From Symsagittifera roscoffensis (taxonomy: Eukaryota; Xenacoelomorpha; Acoela; Convolutidae), in the NCBI RefSeq assembly GCF_963678635.1, contig NC_087069.1, positions 40,660,831-40,724,830 on the forward strand: a stretch of DNA of 64,000 nt, written 5' to 3'. Position 1 is the stretch's first letter; every line of letters starts with the position of its first letter. Of the stretch, positions 56,406 through 64,000 are shown one piece after another. Below the pieces are notes generated by a model. It did no database searches and was not told the DNA's origin. It saw only the letters and a program-made list of their open reading frames with translations. The position numbers and the translations under genes were made by a program.

Positions 56406-57327
56406 AGAAAAATTGTTGAAAACTAAATACAGTGACAAAGGTCCCGCGTTATTTGGTAGTGTGAACAACTTGATAAAAGCAAGCAATTTGTCGCGAAAGA
56501 AAGTTAAACATTTCCTTCATACTGAACCTGCTTACACAAAATATCGAACTGTGATCCGAAAAACGCCGCGACTCAAGGTCATAGTTTACGATATCGACGA
56601 AATCTGGTCATTAGATCTGGCCTTTGTTGATAAACTTGCCCAGTACAACCATGATGTTAAGTATCTGCTTGTTGCAGTTGACTGCATGTCCCGCTATCTC
56701 AGAGTGCAACCCTTGAAATCAAAGTATGCTACTACAACAGCAGAAGCGTTCAAACTAATGATAACGACAAAACAACCGGAAAAAGTATGGGTGGACAAGG
56801 GCACAGAGTTTAAAGGGTCCTTCGAAGCATTATGTAAAAAGAAAGGCATAAACACATATAGCACAGAGAGCGAGAAAAAGTCCGCATTCGCTGAGAGAAA
56901 TATCCGTTCCTTGAAAAATCTTATTTATAAGTACTTGGAGGATAAATGGACTTACTCATACATTGACAAATTGCAAGATTTTGTCAATGCAATTAATTCG
57001 AGAACAAATCGTGTCACAAATCTTGCACCAAATAAAGTAACTAAAAAAGATGTTCCTCGCCTGATTTCATTAAGAGCAGAACAGTCTTTGAAGTTAGTTC
57101 GACGTCCAAAGCTTTATGTTGGTGATTATGTTAGACTTGCCAAAGTAGACATACGTTTTCGCAAGGGTTACAAACAATCGTTCACCGATGAAGTGTTTGA
57201 AGTTTTTGACATACCAACACGAAATCCCCCAACATACAATTTGATTGATTCTAACAGAGAACCGATTGAGGGAAAATTTTACGAGTCTGAACTGATTCGC
57301 GTTCTGGAGAAGGACAATCATGACTGA
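56107..57327 (+). CDS. Polinton integrase (retroviral type)
   Basis: A 406-residue frame from ATG 56107. Residues 1-100 are basic and low-complexity and overlap the previous gene. A conserved block (ALFGSVNNLIKASNLSRKKV) leads to the DDE core: D170 in IWSLDLAFVD, D230 in WVDKGTEF and E263 in SAFAERNIRSLK. The C-terminal beta domain (LYVGDYVRLAKVD...FTDEVFEV) completes the fold. No HHCC zinc finger is visible, although retroviral integrases usually have one. It would catalyse insertion of the linear element into host DNA. Intact. It overlaps the next gene by 8 bases. Confidence 0.93.
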   Translation: MPNTRFSQRLLTLKRNENPDPQEPAQHRPLGRKKVVQTLREVKNTNEKVSAVIEKPKTKNVKKSQKKALTHTERPITIQILQRQKRRRRKQNNGKITKIEEKLLKTKYSDKGPALFGSVNNLIKASNLSRKKVKHFLHTEPAYTKYRTVIRKTPRLKVIVYDIDEIWSLDLAFVDKLAQYNHDVKYLLVAVDCMSRYLRVQPLKSKYATTTAEAFKLMITTKQPEKVWVDKGTEFKGSFEALCKKKGINTYSTESEKKSAFAERNIRSLKNLIYKYLEDKWTYSYIDKLQDFVNAINSRTNRVTNLAPNKVTKKDVPRLISLRAEQSLKLVRRPKLYVGDYVRLAKVDIRFRKGYKQSFTDEVFEVFDIPTRNPPTYNLIDSNREPIEGKFYESELIRVLEKDNHD

Positions 57328-58213
57328 GGGCACTTCCGACAGTCTTTTCACCCATAATGTTCCCCCTTCCTTCACAATTACCCTAGTTTCATCTGCATCA
57401 ATGAACGTTTTTAAGGATAACACTCTGGCCAACTTCAAAAATCTCCTGAGTGAAGAAATAAATTTGCAAGGTGAATGGAGAGTAGCAGTTACAGAAATTA
57501 CCTTCCCTACTCAGATAAACAACGTAACTGACAACAACATTGTGTACTACAAAAAAGATCGGGTTATAGCAAGCATGAAAGTTGAGAAAGACAAGATCTC
57601 CAGACCTTACCTTGGAGAAACAGCAAAATTAACAAAAGGAGAATATACGAGCATTGATCAAATACTGGACGAGATTCGTCGAAAGACAGAATTAGAGAAA
57701 TTGGATTACGTAATAGATCCAATAACCAAACATCTTTCCTTATGGCTGCATTATTGGGAAGGTATAACTTTTTCAAGCCCGCAAATTCCTAGTCTACTTG
57801 GATTCAAAGGCGTCAGAGATGGAACTGGTTATCATATAGGTTACAAACAAGGAAGCACGAAACATAGCACATTCTCTACCCAAGATCTTATTGCTGACTA
57901 TCCCGTTGATGTATGCGCTGGTACTCAGCTTATGTTTATTTATCTGGACATAATTCATTATCAAATAGTCGGAGACACAAAAGCACCCCTTTTACGAGTC
58001 ATTGATACAAATCGTCGAGTGAAAAACGGTTACGCATGTACAATTGAACCGAATCATCGTAAAGTGTTTAGTAATTTGGATTTTAAAAAACTTTTGGTCA
58101 ATAATATTTCCAATATTTCTGTGAACTTGCGCACAGAAACTGGAGGACTTGTTCCTTTCGCTGGAGGGGGAAAAGTTGTTCTGACTTTGAAATTTCAAAA
58201 GTTTAGCAATTGA
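57320..58213 (+). CDS. minor capsid (penton) protein
   Basis: 297 residues, a normal length for the Polinton minor capsid protein. N-terminal SFTITLVSSASMNVFKDN and the segment INLQGEWRVAVTEITFP mark the start of a single jelly-roll fold. Later blocks YPVDVCAGTQLMFIYLDII and KAPLLRVID are typical of this family. It would form the pentameric vertices together with the major capsid protein. The frame is intact, and the next gene starts six bases after its stop. Confidence 0.85.
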   Translation: MTEGTSDSLFTHNVPPSFTITLVSSASMNVFKDNTLANFKNLLSEEINLQGEWRVAVTEITFPTQINNVTDNNIVYYKKDRVIASMKVEKDKISRPYLGETAKLTKGEYTSIDQILDEIRRKTELEKLDYVIDPITKHLSLWLHYWEGITFSSPQIPSLLGFKGVRDGTGYHIGYKQGSTKHSTFSTQDLIADYPVDVCAGTQLMFIYLDIIHYQIVGDTKAPLLRVIDTNRRVKNGYACTIEPNHRKVFSNLDFKKLLVNNISNISVNLRTETGGLVPFAGGGKVVLTLKFQKFSN

Positions 58214-58218
58214 TCAAA

Positions 58219-58626
58219 ATGGATTCATATTACCACAACCAAGCAAACCTACCACATTTCTCGGGGCATTATAGACAACGAGGCAGTGGCTTCGGTGCAT
58301 TAGCCTTGGGAATAGGAAGAGTCGCACTTCCACTGGCTCGAAAATTTGTGATACCCGCGGCTAAAAAAATCGGAAAAGAACTACTTCTTCAGGCAGCTCC
58401 AGAACTGATAGAAGTTGCAACAAAAAGAAAAAGTCCTAAGCAGGCACTCAAAAGCACCGTTAGAAAAACAATCAAAAAGCAAGTAGGAGGAGGAAGTAGA
58501 TCTCGGAAAAGTCATCCGAAAAGAACGACGGCGTTTAAACGAAAAACGAGACGCGTCATTCCCAGAAAACGAACTGCACAGAGAAGTCGCTCCGATTTCT
58601 TTACAAGGGTTAAAAATGATTTCTAA
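58219..58626 (+). CDS. basic virion protein, adenovirus pVI/pX-like
   Basis: ATG 58219 (a TTG three codons earlier is less likely). The N-terminal third contains GSGFGALALGIGRVALPLA, a Gly/Ala-rich amphipathic helix, then VIPAAKKIGKELL. The C-terminal half is extremely Lys/Arg-rich. This layout is like the small core or membrane-active proteins of adenoviruses and Polintons that bind DNA and are cut by the viral protease. It overlaps the major capsid gene by 11 bases. Confidence 0.75.
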   Translation: MDSYYHNQANLPHFSGHYRQRGSGFGALALGIGRVALPLARKFVIPAAKKIGKELLLQAAPELIEVATKRKSPKQALKSTVRKTIKKQVGGGSRSRKSHPKRTTAFKRKTRRVIPRKRTAQRSRSDFFTRVKNDF

Positions 58627-59932
58627 TTTAATCCCGAGTGAAGCAACTCACAGCTCCTTGGACTTATTTGAGAAACCGCCTTTGCTTGTCACTTTTGAAA
58701 ATGCATTCACCCAAAAAATTGGACCTTCCTACTCCCCTGATGGTCCTATGCTAGAGTTTGAAGTACTCGGCGACAGAAATAATTTCATCGATCTTCAACG
58801 TACTCGTTTGGAAATAGTTGCACGAATTGTTCGAAGCAATGGAAACGTGCTTCGAACACATGCTACAGAGGCGGCAAACAGAGATACGCCGTATTTTGTT
58901 AACAATCCTTTATCTTCATTATTTTCTGAGTGTACACTGTCTCTGAATGGTGAAAAAATATCAACTACCAATGCTAATTTTGCCCATAAAAGCTTTATTG
59001 AGACCGAGTTTTCATACGGTAATGATGCCAAGAAAACATGGTTGGCTTGTCAAGGTTATTATTATGAAGAAAATCCATCAGCCATTGACGGTGCTGGAAG
59101 GAGAGCTGATGATGTTACGGAGCGTAAAGGTCTCGTTGCGGCCTCGAGCGAGCTGAAGCTATTTGGTAAAATTGCTTGCGATTTTTTGTCGTGTGACAAG
59201 CATCTACTTAGCGGTGTGACAATAAGATTGTCTCTTAGACGTTCTCCTAATGATTTTGTTGTCATATCTGAAGATGCAGCTAAACACTACAAGGTCCAAA
59301 TAATCGAAGCTAACCTCTATGTCAGAAAGATGACTGTGACTGACTATGTTCTCTCATCAATAGAAAAAACTTTGTTGAAGAACCCGGCAATTTACAATTA
59401 CATCGAAGTAGTACCAAAAACGTTTCTCGCAACTGCAGGAGTACAAAGCTGGCGACAAGAGGATGTTTTTGCAAAAGAACCTGTTCGAAGAATGATAGTA
59501 GCAATGAGCATAAACGAAGCATATTTGGGTACTAATAGAACAAACCCTTTTCATTACCAGAAATTTGGGTTGAATGAGATCATTGTTTACAGAAACGGTC
59601 TACCCATTGCCGGAACTCCCATCTCAACATCAGACAATAAAAGAATTTATTACAATACGCTTGAGGCTCTTGATTTTGTTTTAAACACTAGTCATGGAAT
59701 CAGTCTCGCTAATTATGATAATCATTATATTATGGCTTTTGATCTCACGTCTACTCAGGAGGCTTCACACGATTTTATTCATCCTGAATTGACCAATTGC
59801 ACTATTTCGCTCGAACTCAAGTTTGACGCAGGTCTCGCTAATAACGTCGAGTTATTGTTTATGGGAGAGCGTGCATCAACAGTTTATGTGCGTTCAGATA
59901 GAAAAATTACCAAAAACACTCTTATGACCTAA
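58616..59932 (+). CDS. major capsid protein (double jelly-roll)
   Basis: 438 residues, intact. N-terminal FENAFTQKIGPSYSPDGPML and the stretch NNFIDLQRTRLEIVARIV match the start of Polinton-type double jelly-roll capsid proteins. FFSECTLSLNGEKIS-like sequence (SLFSECTLSLNGEKIS), FAHKSFIETEFSYG and a C-terminal FDLTSTQEASHDFIHPEL support it. It would build the icosahedral shell as pseudo-hexameric trimers. The start lies just inside the previous gene; the protease gene follows 8 bases after its stop. Confidence 0.9.
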   Translation: MISNLIPSEATHSSLDLFEKPPLLVTFENAFTQKIGPSYSPDGPMLEFEVLGDRNNFIDLQRTRLEIVARIVRSNGNVLRTHATEAANRDTPYFVNNPLSSLFSECTLSLNGEKISTTNANFAHKSFIETEFSYGNDAKKTWLACQGYYYEENPSAIDGAGRRADDVTERKGLVAASSELKLFGKIACDFLSCDKHLLSGVTIRLSLRRSPNDFVVISEDAAKHYKVQIIEANLYVRKMTVTDYVLSSIEKTLLKNPAIYNYIEVVPKTFLATAGVQSWRQEDVFAKEPVRRMIVAMSINEAYLGTNRTNPFHYQKFGLNEIIVYRNGLPIAGTPISTSDNKRIYYNTLEALDFVLNTSHGISLANYDNHYIMAFDLTSTQEASHDFIHPELTNCTISLELKFDAGLANNVELLFMGERASTVYVRSDRKITKNTLMT

Positions 59933-59939
59933 GATAGAC

Positions 59940-60377
59940 ATGGATAATCTTCAACTAGTAGAAATTATTAACCGTTGTAAACATTTGAAACATCGCTTTA
60001 GAGGTGTTTTTCCGGCAGATTTGCCATGCTCTTCAGTACTGAAAAACGATAATACGTTCATGATTATGAATGCCTCACCATCGGATCAACCTGGAACCCA
60101 CTGGTTGCTTTTTGCTCAAGCTGGAGGACAGATATTCTTCGCAGATCCTCTAGGTAAACGATTATGTGATTATCCCCTCGTGTACAAGAATATGCGACGA
60201 ACAATTCACGAGGGAAATCAGCTACTGTTGAAAAAACCAATACAATCAGCTGATTCAGTGTTATGCGGACTTTATTGTATTTATGTTGCTCATGTTATAA
60301 TTACAAACAAATTTCCAATAGGTTTCAAACTTAATGATCATGATTTGATAAGATTTGCCAAACATATGTTATTCTAA
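59940..60377 (+). CDS. adenain-type cysteine protease
   Basis: 145 residues with the adenovirus-protease layout: His54 in GTHWLLF, Asp69 in FFADPLG and Cys109 in SVLCGLYC, with Gln102 before the Cys. This is the C5/Ulp1 clan catalytic set, and the spacing is close to adenain's. It would cleave virion precursor proteins during maturation. It is the last gene of the plus-strand cluster and intact. Confidence 0.92.
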   Translation: MDNLQLVEIINRCKHLKHRFRGVFPADLPCSSVLKNDNTFMIMNASPSDQPGTHWLLFAQAGGQIFFADPLGKRLCDYPLVYKNMRRTIHEGNQLLLKKPIQSADSVLCGLYCIYVAHVIITNKFPIGFKLNDHDLIRFAKHMLF

Positions 60378-60654
60378 ATTAATTTATTGATGTTTTTGTA
60401 AAATTTATAAATTCGTTTTTTTTTTTTCAATTCATTCTTATTAACAACAAAGTTTTTTTCTGCAAGTTTATGTGAACCGCGAAAAGTTTCATATCAAGTC
60501 CTTCGAATTATTAAGGCATGGCCGTTTGGTTTAAGGGGCAATAGCTAACCCGGCGTTGCTCGTCGCTACGCTCCTCGGGAACGCCTCCCGCTTGTGTAGT
60601 AACAATTTTTTTTTTTTTTTTTTTTGGTATACAAGAGCGAAAGAAAACCAATAT
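60378..60654. other. convergent intergenic region with a GC-rich block
   Basis: This lies between the protease end and a convergent minus-strand gene. AT-rich except for 60505-60600, see the separate RNA candidate. It probably also holds the polyadenylation signals of both strands. Confidence 0.4.
60505..60625 (+). ncRNA. candidate Pol III small RNA
   Basis: GC-rich patch in AT-rich DNA. TGGCCGTTTGGTTTAAGG at 60519-60536 resembles a tRNA D-arm/A box, a GGCGTT/AACGCC stem (60552-60557 with 60580-60585) gives a hairpin, and a 20-T run (60606-60625) would terminate Pol III. A B box is only weakly suggested. It could instead be a tRNA-derived SINE fragment. Confidence 0.3.
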
Positions 60655-61281
60655 TTAAAACTTGAATTTCTTCTCCATGATAAATTTCACAAACAAAGTG
60701 TTTGAATCAATTTCCATACAACCATACCCACTTAAAATTATGTCAATTATTTTAGAAAACTCAGCAGCGTTTTCACCATTCAAAATATTAGTAAAGCGTT
60801 CAATTGTTACGTTAGTAATCAGGTCAGTTTGAGTTTGAACAGATTTAGTCTGCGAGCCGAAGCAAACTTGAGGCAATCGTCTGCGAACTGGAACACCACT
60901 AACATCTAAGTTGTTGATAGAGTTATAATTCACAGCTATTTTCAGTTTTTCCATCAGAGGGCCAGACAATTCATAGTTGGAGCAACCCAAAATTAAATAT
61001 TTGAATGTAGAGAGAAGACAAGGAACAACGAAGGCTTTTGAAGTCATCTTGTTAAGTAAATCGGTAGACTCTTTCGTAAATTCGACCAGCACATGATAAT
61101 GTTTTTCGTTGTCAATCGAATGGTTGCAAAAATCTAATTTATTCGAATGGGAGGATACTGCAAAATTTGCTTTTGAAGCGAAGCCTGAAAAGTTGGGTTC
61201 ATGATTCAGGATGAAAAATTTGTAATTTTTACGGAATTGTTTGAAATAATCAGGGGATTGCTCATACATTGCTTCAACCAT
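60655..61281 (-). CDS. unidentified minus-strand Polinton gene, possible HUH-like motif
   Basis: 208 residues from ATG 61281. An N-terminal strand-like FFILNHEP (residues 22-29) and HYHVLVEF (61-68) recall motifs 1 and 2 of Rep-type HUH nucleases, but I find no convincing YxxK motif 3. The rest is Asn/Lys-rich, with a central KTKSVQTQTDLITN-like segment (TKSVQTQTDLITNVT). It is transcribed towards the late genes, 38 bases after the PC4-like gene, perhaps as one unit. Function open. Confidence 0.5.
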   Translation of the reverse strand: MVEAMYEQSPDYFKQFRKNYKFFILNHEPNFSGFASKANFAVSSHSNKLDFCNHSIDNEKHYHVLVEFTKESTDLLNKMTSKAFVVPCLLSTFKYLILGCSNYELSGPLMEKLKIAVNYNSINNLDVSGVPVRRRLPQVCFGSQTKSVQTQTDLITNVTIERFTNILNGENAAEFSKIIDIILSGYGCMEIDSNTLFVKFIMEKKFKF

Positions 61282-61318
61282 TGCTTTGAAGTTTCAATCG
61301 AATAACGAGTTGATAATG

Positions 61319-61678
61319 TTACACAACCCGACAGTTATCATCGTTTTCACTTTCGCATTCCTTTTCAGAGCATGAAGATTTTTTAGATTTGTTTCGCTTT
61401 TTTCTAAGTTTTTCAGTCACGTCGCAGTTTTTTGCTTTCGTCAACCTTTTAATTTTTGTGTAATTGTCCGCCAAGGACTCGAATTCACCAGTTGACAAAG
61501 TTATTCCTTGTCGATACTTAAAAGTTCCCTCTTCGTCTTTTTTGTACAATTTGATAGTTATGTAAGTACCGGTCTGTGCGAATGTTTTTGCACCGACTCT
61601 AACTAAACGTTTATCATTCGAAGATATATCCCTAAAATCATCGAAATAGTCTACATCCGTGTCAAGAGAAGCGTACAT
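61319..61678 (-). CDS. PC4-like single-stranded DNA-binding protein
   Basis: 119 residues from ATG 61678. Residues ~25-75 (LVRVGAKTFAQTGTYITIKL, then GITLSTGEFESL) follow the PC4/p15 pattern: an F..k.yv.I...Y strand, a charged loop, K-G-I-.-L-S, and a helix. The tail is Lys/Ser/Glu-rich and acidic. PC4 domains bind single-stranded DNA. In a protein-primed system this could protect displaced strands or act in transcription. First gene of the minus-strand pair. Confidence 0.6.
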   Translation of the reverse strand: MYASLDTDVDYFDDFRDISSNDKRLVRVGAKTFAQTGTYITIKLYKKDEEGTFKYRQGITLSTGEFESLADNYTKIKRLTKAKNCDVTEKLRKKRNKSKKSSCSEKECESENDDNCRVV

Positions 61679-62304
61679 TATAAATGAATAACAACCAACT
61701 GGTTTTTAGTGTGGAACGTTGAAGAATGACTGATCACAGTATACGAGACAGATCATGCGCTCCCAAAGTAAAAATTTAGGTGATAAAGTTTACGAGCGCC
61801 CTAAGCCATATTGATAAGACTTAATCACCAAGGATATAATTTCTTTAACGATAAACCTCTTTTTATATGGGTATTTAGTTACTTTTTCCCCCGGCTATAC
61901 TCTAAAAATCTTCTAGTGTTATTTATTGTGACGGTTATTTTAATGACTGTTATGAATCATGGTAATGAATTTCTAACAGCATAACAATGAATGTCTGGCA
62001 AACTATCATGAAAACTTGATTTTGAGTGCTTTCGCCCGTAGCCACTATAATAAAGCTGTCACATAAATCTAAAAAATCGGGTTTTCACATTCATTCCTAA
62101 CATGACCTCAGGCGTCATGCTTAAAAGAATGAATAAAATTTGATAGCCTCGCCTAAAAAGTTATTAGCTTTGACCTAATTGAACTATGCCACCCCTTTCC
62201 TGATCTCATTTTCATTAATAAACTTTTCATACTTTTCATTCTCTCAATTTCATTTCGGTAGTTCAGTCATTTCATTTTAACAAAACTTTAAACCTCTTCA
62301 AGTC
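61679..62304. promoter_or_regulatory. divergent promoter region
   Basis: No gene. It lies between the minus-strand PC4-like gene and the plus-strand gene at 62305. AGTTCAGTC near 62260-62268 resembles an arthropod initiator for the plus-strand gene. Confidence 0.35.
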
Positions 62305-62949
62305 ATGACTAGTCCTTTACAAATAATCTCAGTGTCTGATCGAGAAAGAACCATTATCTACCAAACATACACGAGAGAGTCGATTGCAGTCATCCATCAA
62401 CAGAAAGAGAGAGTCTCTCCGTCTACAGCAAGTCCGTTCAATGACTTGGCTCCCCGAAAAAACGACGAGAATCAAAACGAGGAATGGACTACAAAAAGTC
62501 ATATCATGCTACCAAACTACCTCCTTGATCACATCGATCTACTTAGACAGAATCGAAAACGAATGTACGAGAGTTGCACTATTCACGAGAGCTATCCGGC
62601 ATTAGAAAAGACGGAGATAAACGACACAACCTCGCTCGAGCAGTCTCCAAGAAAAATTCTCTTCGCGTATGACTGCGAGTCAATGCCGTTGTATGAAAAT
62701 CAGGAGGGATGTATTCGTGACTATGCAGAGCGCGAAGCGTACTGGGATATTCCGACAGCAATGTCTCCCGAGTCGTTTGTTAGGGGACCAGTTTCAACTC
62801 CAGAACAATCAACTTCCTATTCGGATGCTCGGGTTTCATCTAGTGCGGAGACAATTGATCTAGTCACCCCAGATCTCATTCAAGGCACTCCTCCAAATGC
62901 AGCTTGCTATGCGCCAAAAAAGAGAAAACTACAGTTTCGAGGTTTCTAA
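62305..62949 (+). CDS. nuclear-signal protein, full-length paralogue of 35059-35412
   Basis: 214 residues from ATG 62305. The N-terminal half (SVSDRERTIIYQTYTRES) is polar. Residues ~117-150 carry the block shared with the other copy (YDCESMPLYENQEGCIRDYA). The C-terminus ends CYAPKKRKLQFRGF with a PKKRK-type nuclear localisation signal. The central Ser/Pro/Thr segment is disordered-looking and variable. Known family: none that I recognise. As a separate plus-strand unit beyond the minus-strand pair it may be an early regulatory protein, or it may begin a second element copy. Confidence 0.6.
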   Translation: MTSPLQIISVSDRERTIIYQTYTRESIAVIHQQKERVSPSTASPFNDLAPRKNDENQNEEWTTKSHIMLPNYLLDHIDLLRQNRKRMYESCTIHESYPALEKTEINDTTSLEQSPRKILFAYDCESMPLYENQEGCIRDYAEREAYWDIPTAMSPESFVRGPVSTPEQSTSYSDARVSSSAETIDLVTPDLIQGTPPNAACYAPKKRKLQFRGF

Positions 62950-63200
62950 TAACTTAAACAAAAAACTTTCCTTCTTTTGTTTCAAATATTATTCCAAGGT
63001 TTTATATTTTCATTTTTGTTTGATTTGACTTCTAAGCTGTTTTAACATTACTGTGTGTATATTTTTTGTCTCAGTTTTTATTTTGCTTAATAGATCAATT
63101 AAAGTTTGCCCCGTAAAGTTTTCAGCAAAATCTTAGAGAAAAACTAGAAAAAAATCAGAAATCGAGAATAATTTTACGCTAAAATTGTTGTTTGAGAAAG

Positions 63201-63236
<36 letters not shown>

Positions 63237-64000
63237 ATACACTTGCTCACTAGTGAACCCCATTTGGAATATCCTTTTCGGGATATTGCTTTCTTTTCAA
63301 AAGAAAGATAAATATGGAAGGGTCCAACATTTTCTTGTTGGTAGTCCAACCATATTTATTTGGCTTTTTTATCAAACACTCTCTGTCCTCTCTCTCTCAT
63401 CATACTTTGTGCCCGGTGGGGTTAGCCAGGTCTTACGCAAAGTAACAGAGAGTGTTTTAAGCCATAAATCTGCATTATATTACATTCATATACATGTTTT
63501 GGGTGAAAAACGGACAATTTTTTGGTAAAAATGTGAAAAAAAAAAAAAATTATGTTTTTTTTTCGAAAAATGAACATGACCCTTAACCCTGCTCAGAAAT
63601 TCATGGCAAATTGATTGAGGGTAGTTTCAATGGATTTGGAGAGAAAAAAAAATTTTTCCCAATTTTTTTTTTCAATATTTTCACAAAAATCAGATTTTCT
63701 CAAAAAATCACAACTTTTCAGGCGTCTACTCTCATTGATTGGGCTATAATTGTTTTTTTTTTTTGAATTTCTACGCTTGTCCTAATTACGTATCAGATAG
63801 CTCCTAAAAATTTCAAACCACATTCACTTGAATTTAAAACGAACGAATAATTCAAGCTAAAAATGAAGGAAAAAAGAAGTTAAAAAATTATGTTTTTTAA
63901 ATTTCGAACTTGACCAGTAGAACTGTGCTCGAGGTCCCACAAAACTTACTGGTTTTTTTGTTGATAGATTTAAAAGACACTTTTTTAAACATTACTTTTC
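62950..64000. other. right flank, no gene seen
   Basis: AT-rich. A (GA) microsatellite lies at 63201-63232 and a cluster of inverted repeats at 63268-63457. I looked for a Polinton terminal inverted repeat against 35.0-36.8 kb by eye and did not find one. Confidence 0.45.
63268..63457. repeat. cluster of nested inverted repeats
   Basis: Four hairpins lie in 190 bases: AATATCC/GGATATT (63268-63287), CTTTCTTTT/AAAAGAAAG (63289-63307), ATAAATATGG/CCATATTTAT (63308-63359, with CCAAC/GTTGG inside) and AAACACTCTCTGT/ACAGAGAGTGTTT (63374-63457). Confidence 0.7.

Noticed and set aside
35053-63900. Terminal inverted repeats of the Polinton
   Set aside because: I compared the flanks by eye and found no convincing pair. 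One end may be in the N gap or beyond the window, so I do not report element boundaries.
1-64000. CRISPR arrays, bacterial operons, ribosome binding sites
   Set aside because: Direct-repeat and spacer patterns are absent, and introns, LTR elements and composition show eukaryotic DNA. Tight gene overlaps at 52-60 kb are explained by the Polinton.

Overview
This window is eukaryotic: AT-rich nuclear DNA of an invertebrate metazoan. The evidence is spliced genes, long introns, LTR retrotransposons with Ty3/Gypsy-type pol domains, a mariner remnant, several MITE-like elements, and a Polinton/Maverick (adintovirus-type) element. I cannot name the species. A crustacean or other arthropod is a reasonable guess but the sequence does not prove it. 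There is an assembly gap of exactly 200 N at 34853-35052, so its true size is unknown.

Layout. (1) 1-8.3 kb: an RNase H fragment of a Gypsy-type pol at the left edge, then a decayed Ty3/Gypsy element on the minus strand with two ~0.74 kb LTRs (2174-2908 and 7575-8319). (2) 8.99-28.43 kb: the only host gene I can support. It has a signal-peptide/PAN exon (8988-9207) and a PAN/C-type-lectin exon (27665-28428), whose splice phases match across an 18.5 kb intron. (3) Inside that intron, 13467-27060: a 13.6 kb minus-strand LTR element with near-identical 411 bp LTRs, a TGAC target duplication, a primer binding site, integrase, a decayed envelope-like gene and at least two unidentified proline-rich genes. 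It has no visible reverse transcriptase. (4) 27.47-34.85 kb: a ~3 kb tandem duplication carrying the lectin exon. The second copy has lost its splice acceptor and gained a stop. Both copies carry the same solo LTR. A ~410 bp CT microsatellite abuts the breakpoint.

(5) 35.05-62.95 kb: a Polinton-like element. A protein-primed type B DNA polymerase gene (36852-41419) has two introns, one frameshift and one in-frame stop. About 10.8 kb of nested repeats follow (MITEs, mariner remnant, a 1365 bp tandem duplication, Ty1/copia remnant). Then comes a tightly packed plus-strand cluster (52224-60377): four small unidentified or PC4-like genes, a small membrane protein, packaging ATPase, two small conserved genes, retroviral-type integrase, minor capsid protein, a basic pVI/pX-like protein, major capsid protein and an adenain-type protease. 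Two minus-strand genes follow (one PC4-like), then a plus-strand gene (62305-62949) with a nuclear localisation tail. A paralogue of this last gene lies at the other end, just after the N gap (35059-35412).

How the genes work together. The Polinton genes make a self-synthesising, virus-like transposon: polymerase for replication, integrase for insertion, ATPase for genome packaging, two capsid proteins plus a basic core protein for the particle, and protease for maturation. The late genes are mostly intact while the polymerase is broken. This copy therefore looks recently active or recently decayed, and the direct repeat of the terminal gene suggests a second copy nearby.
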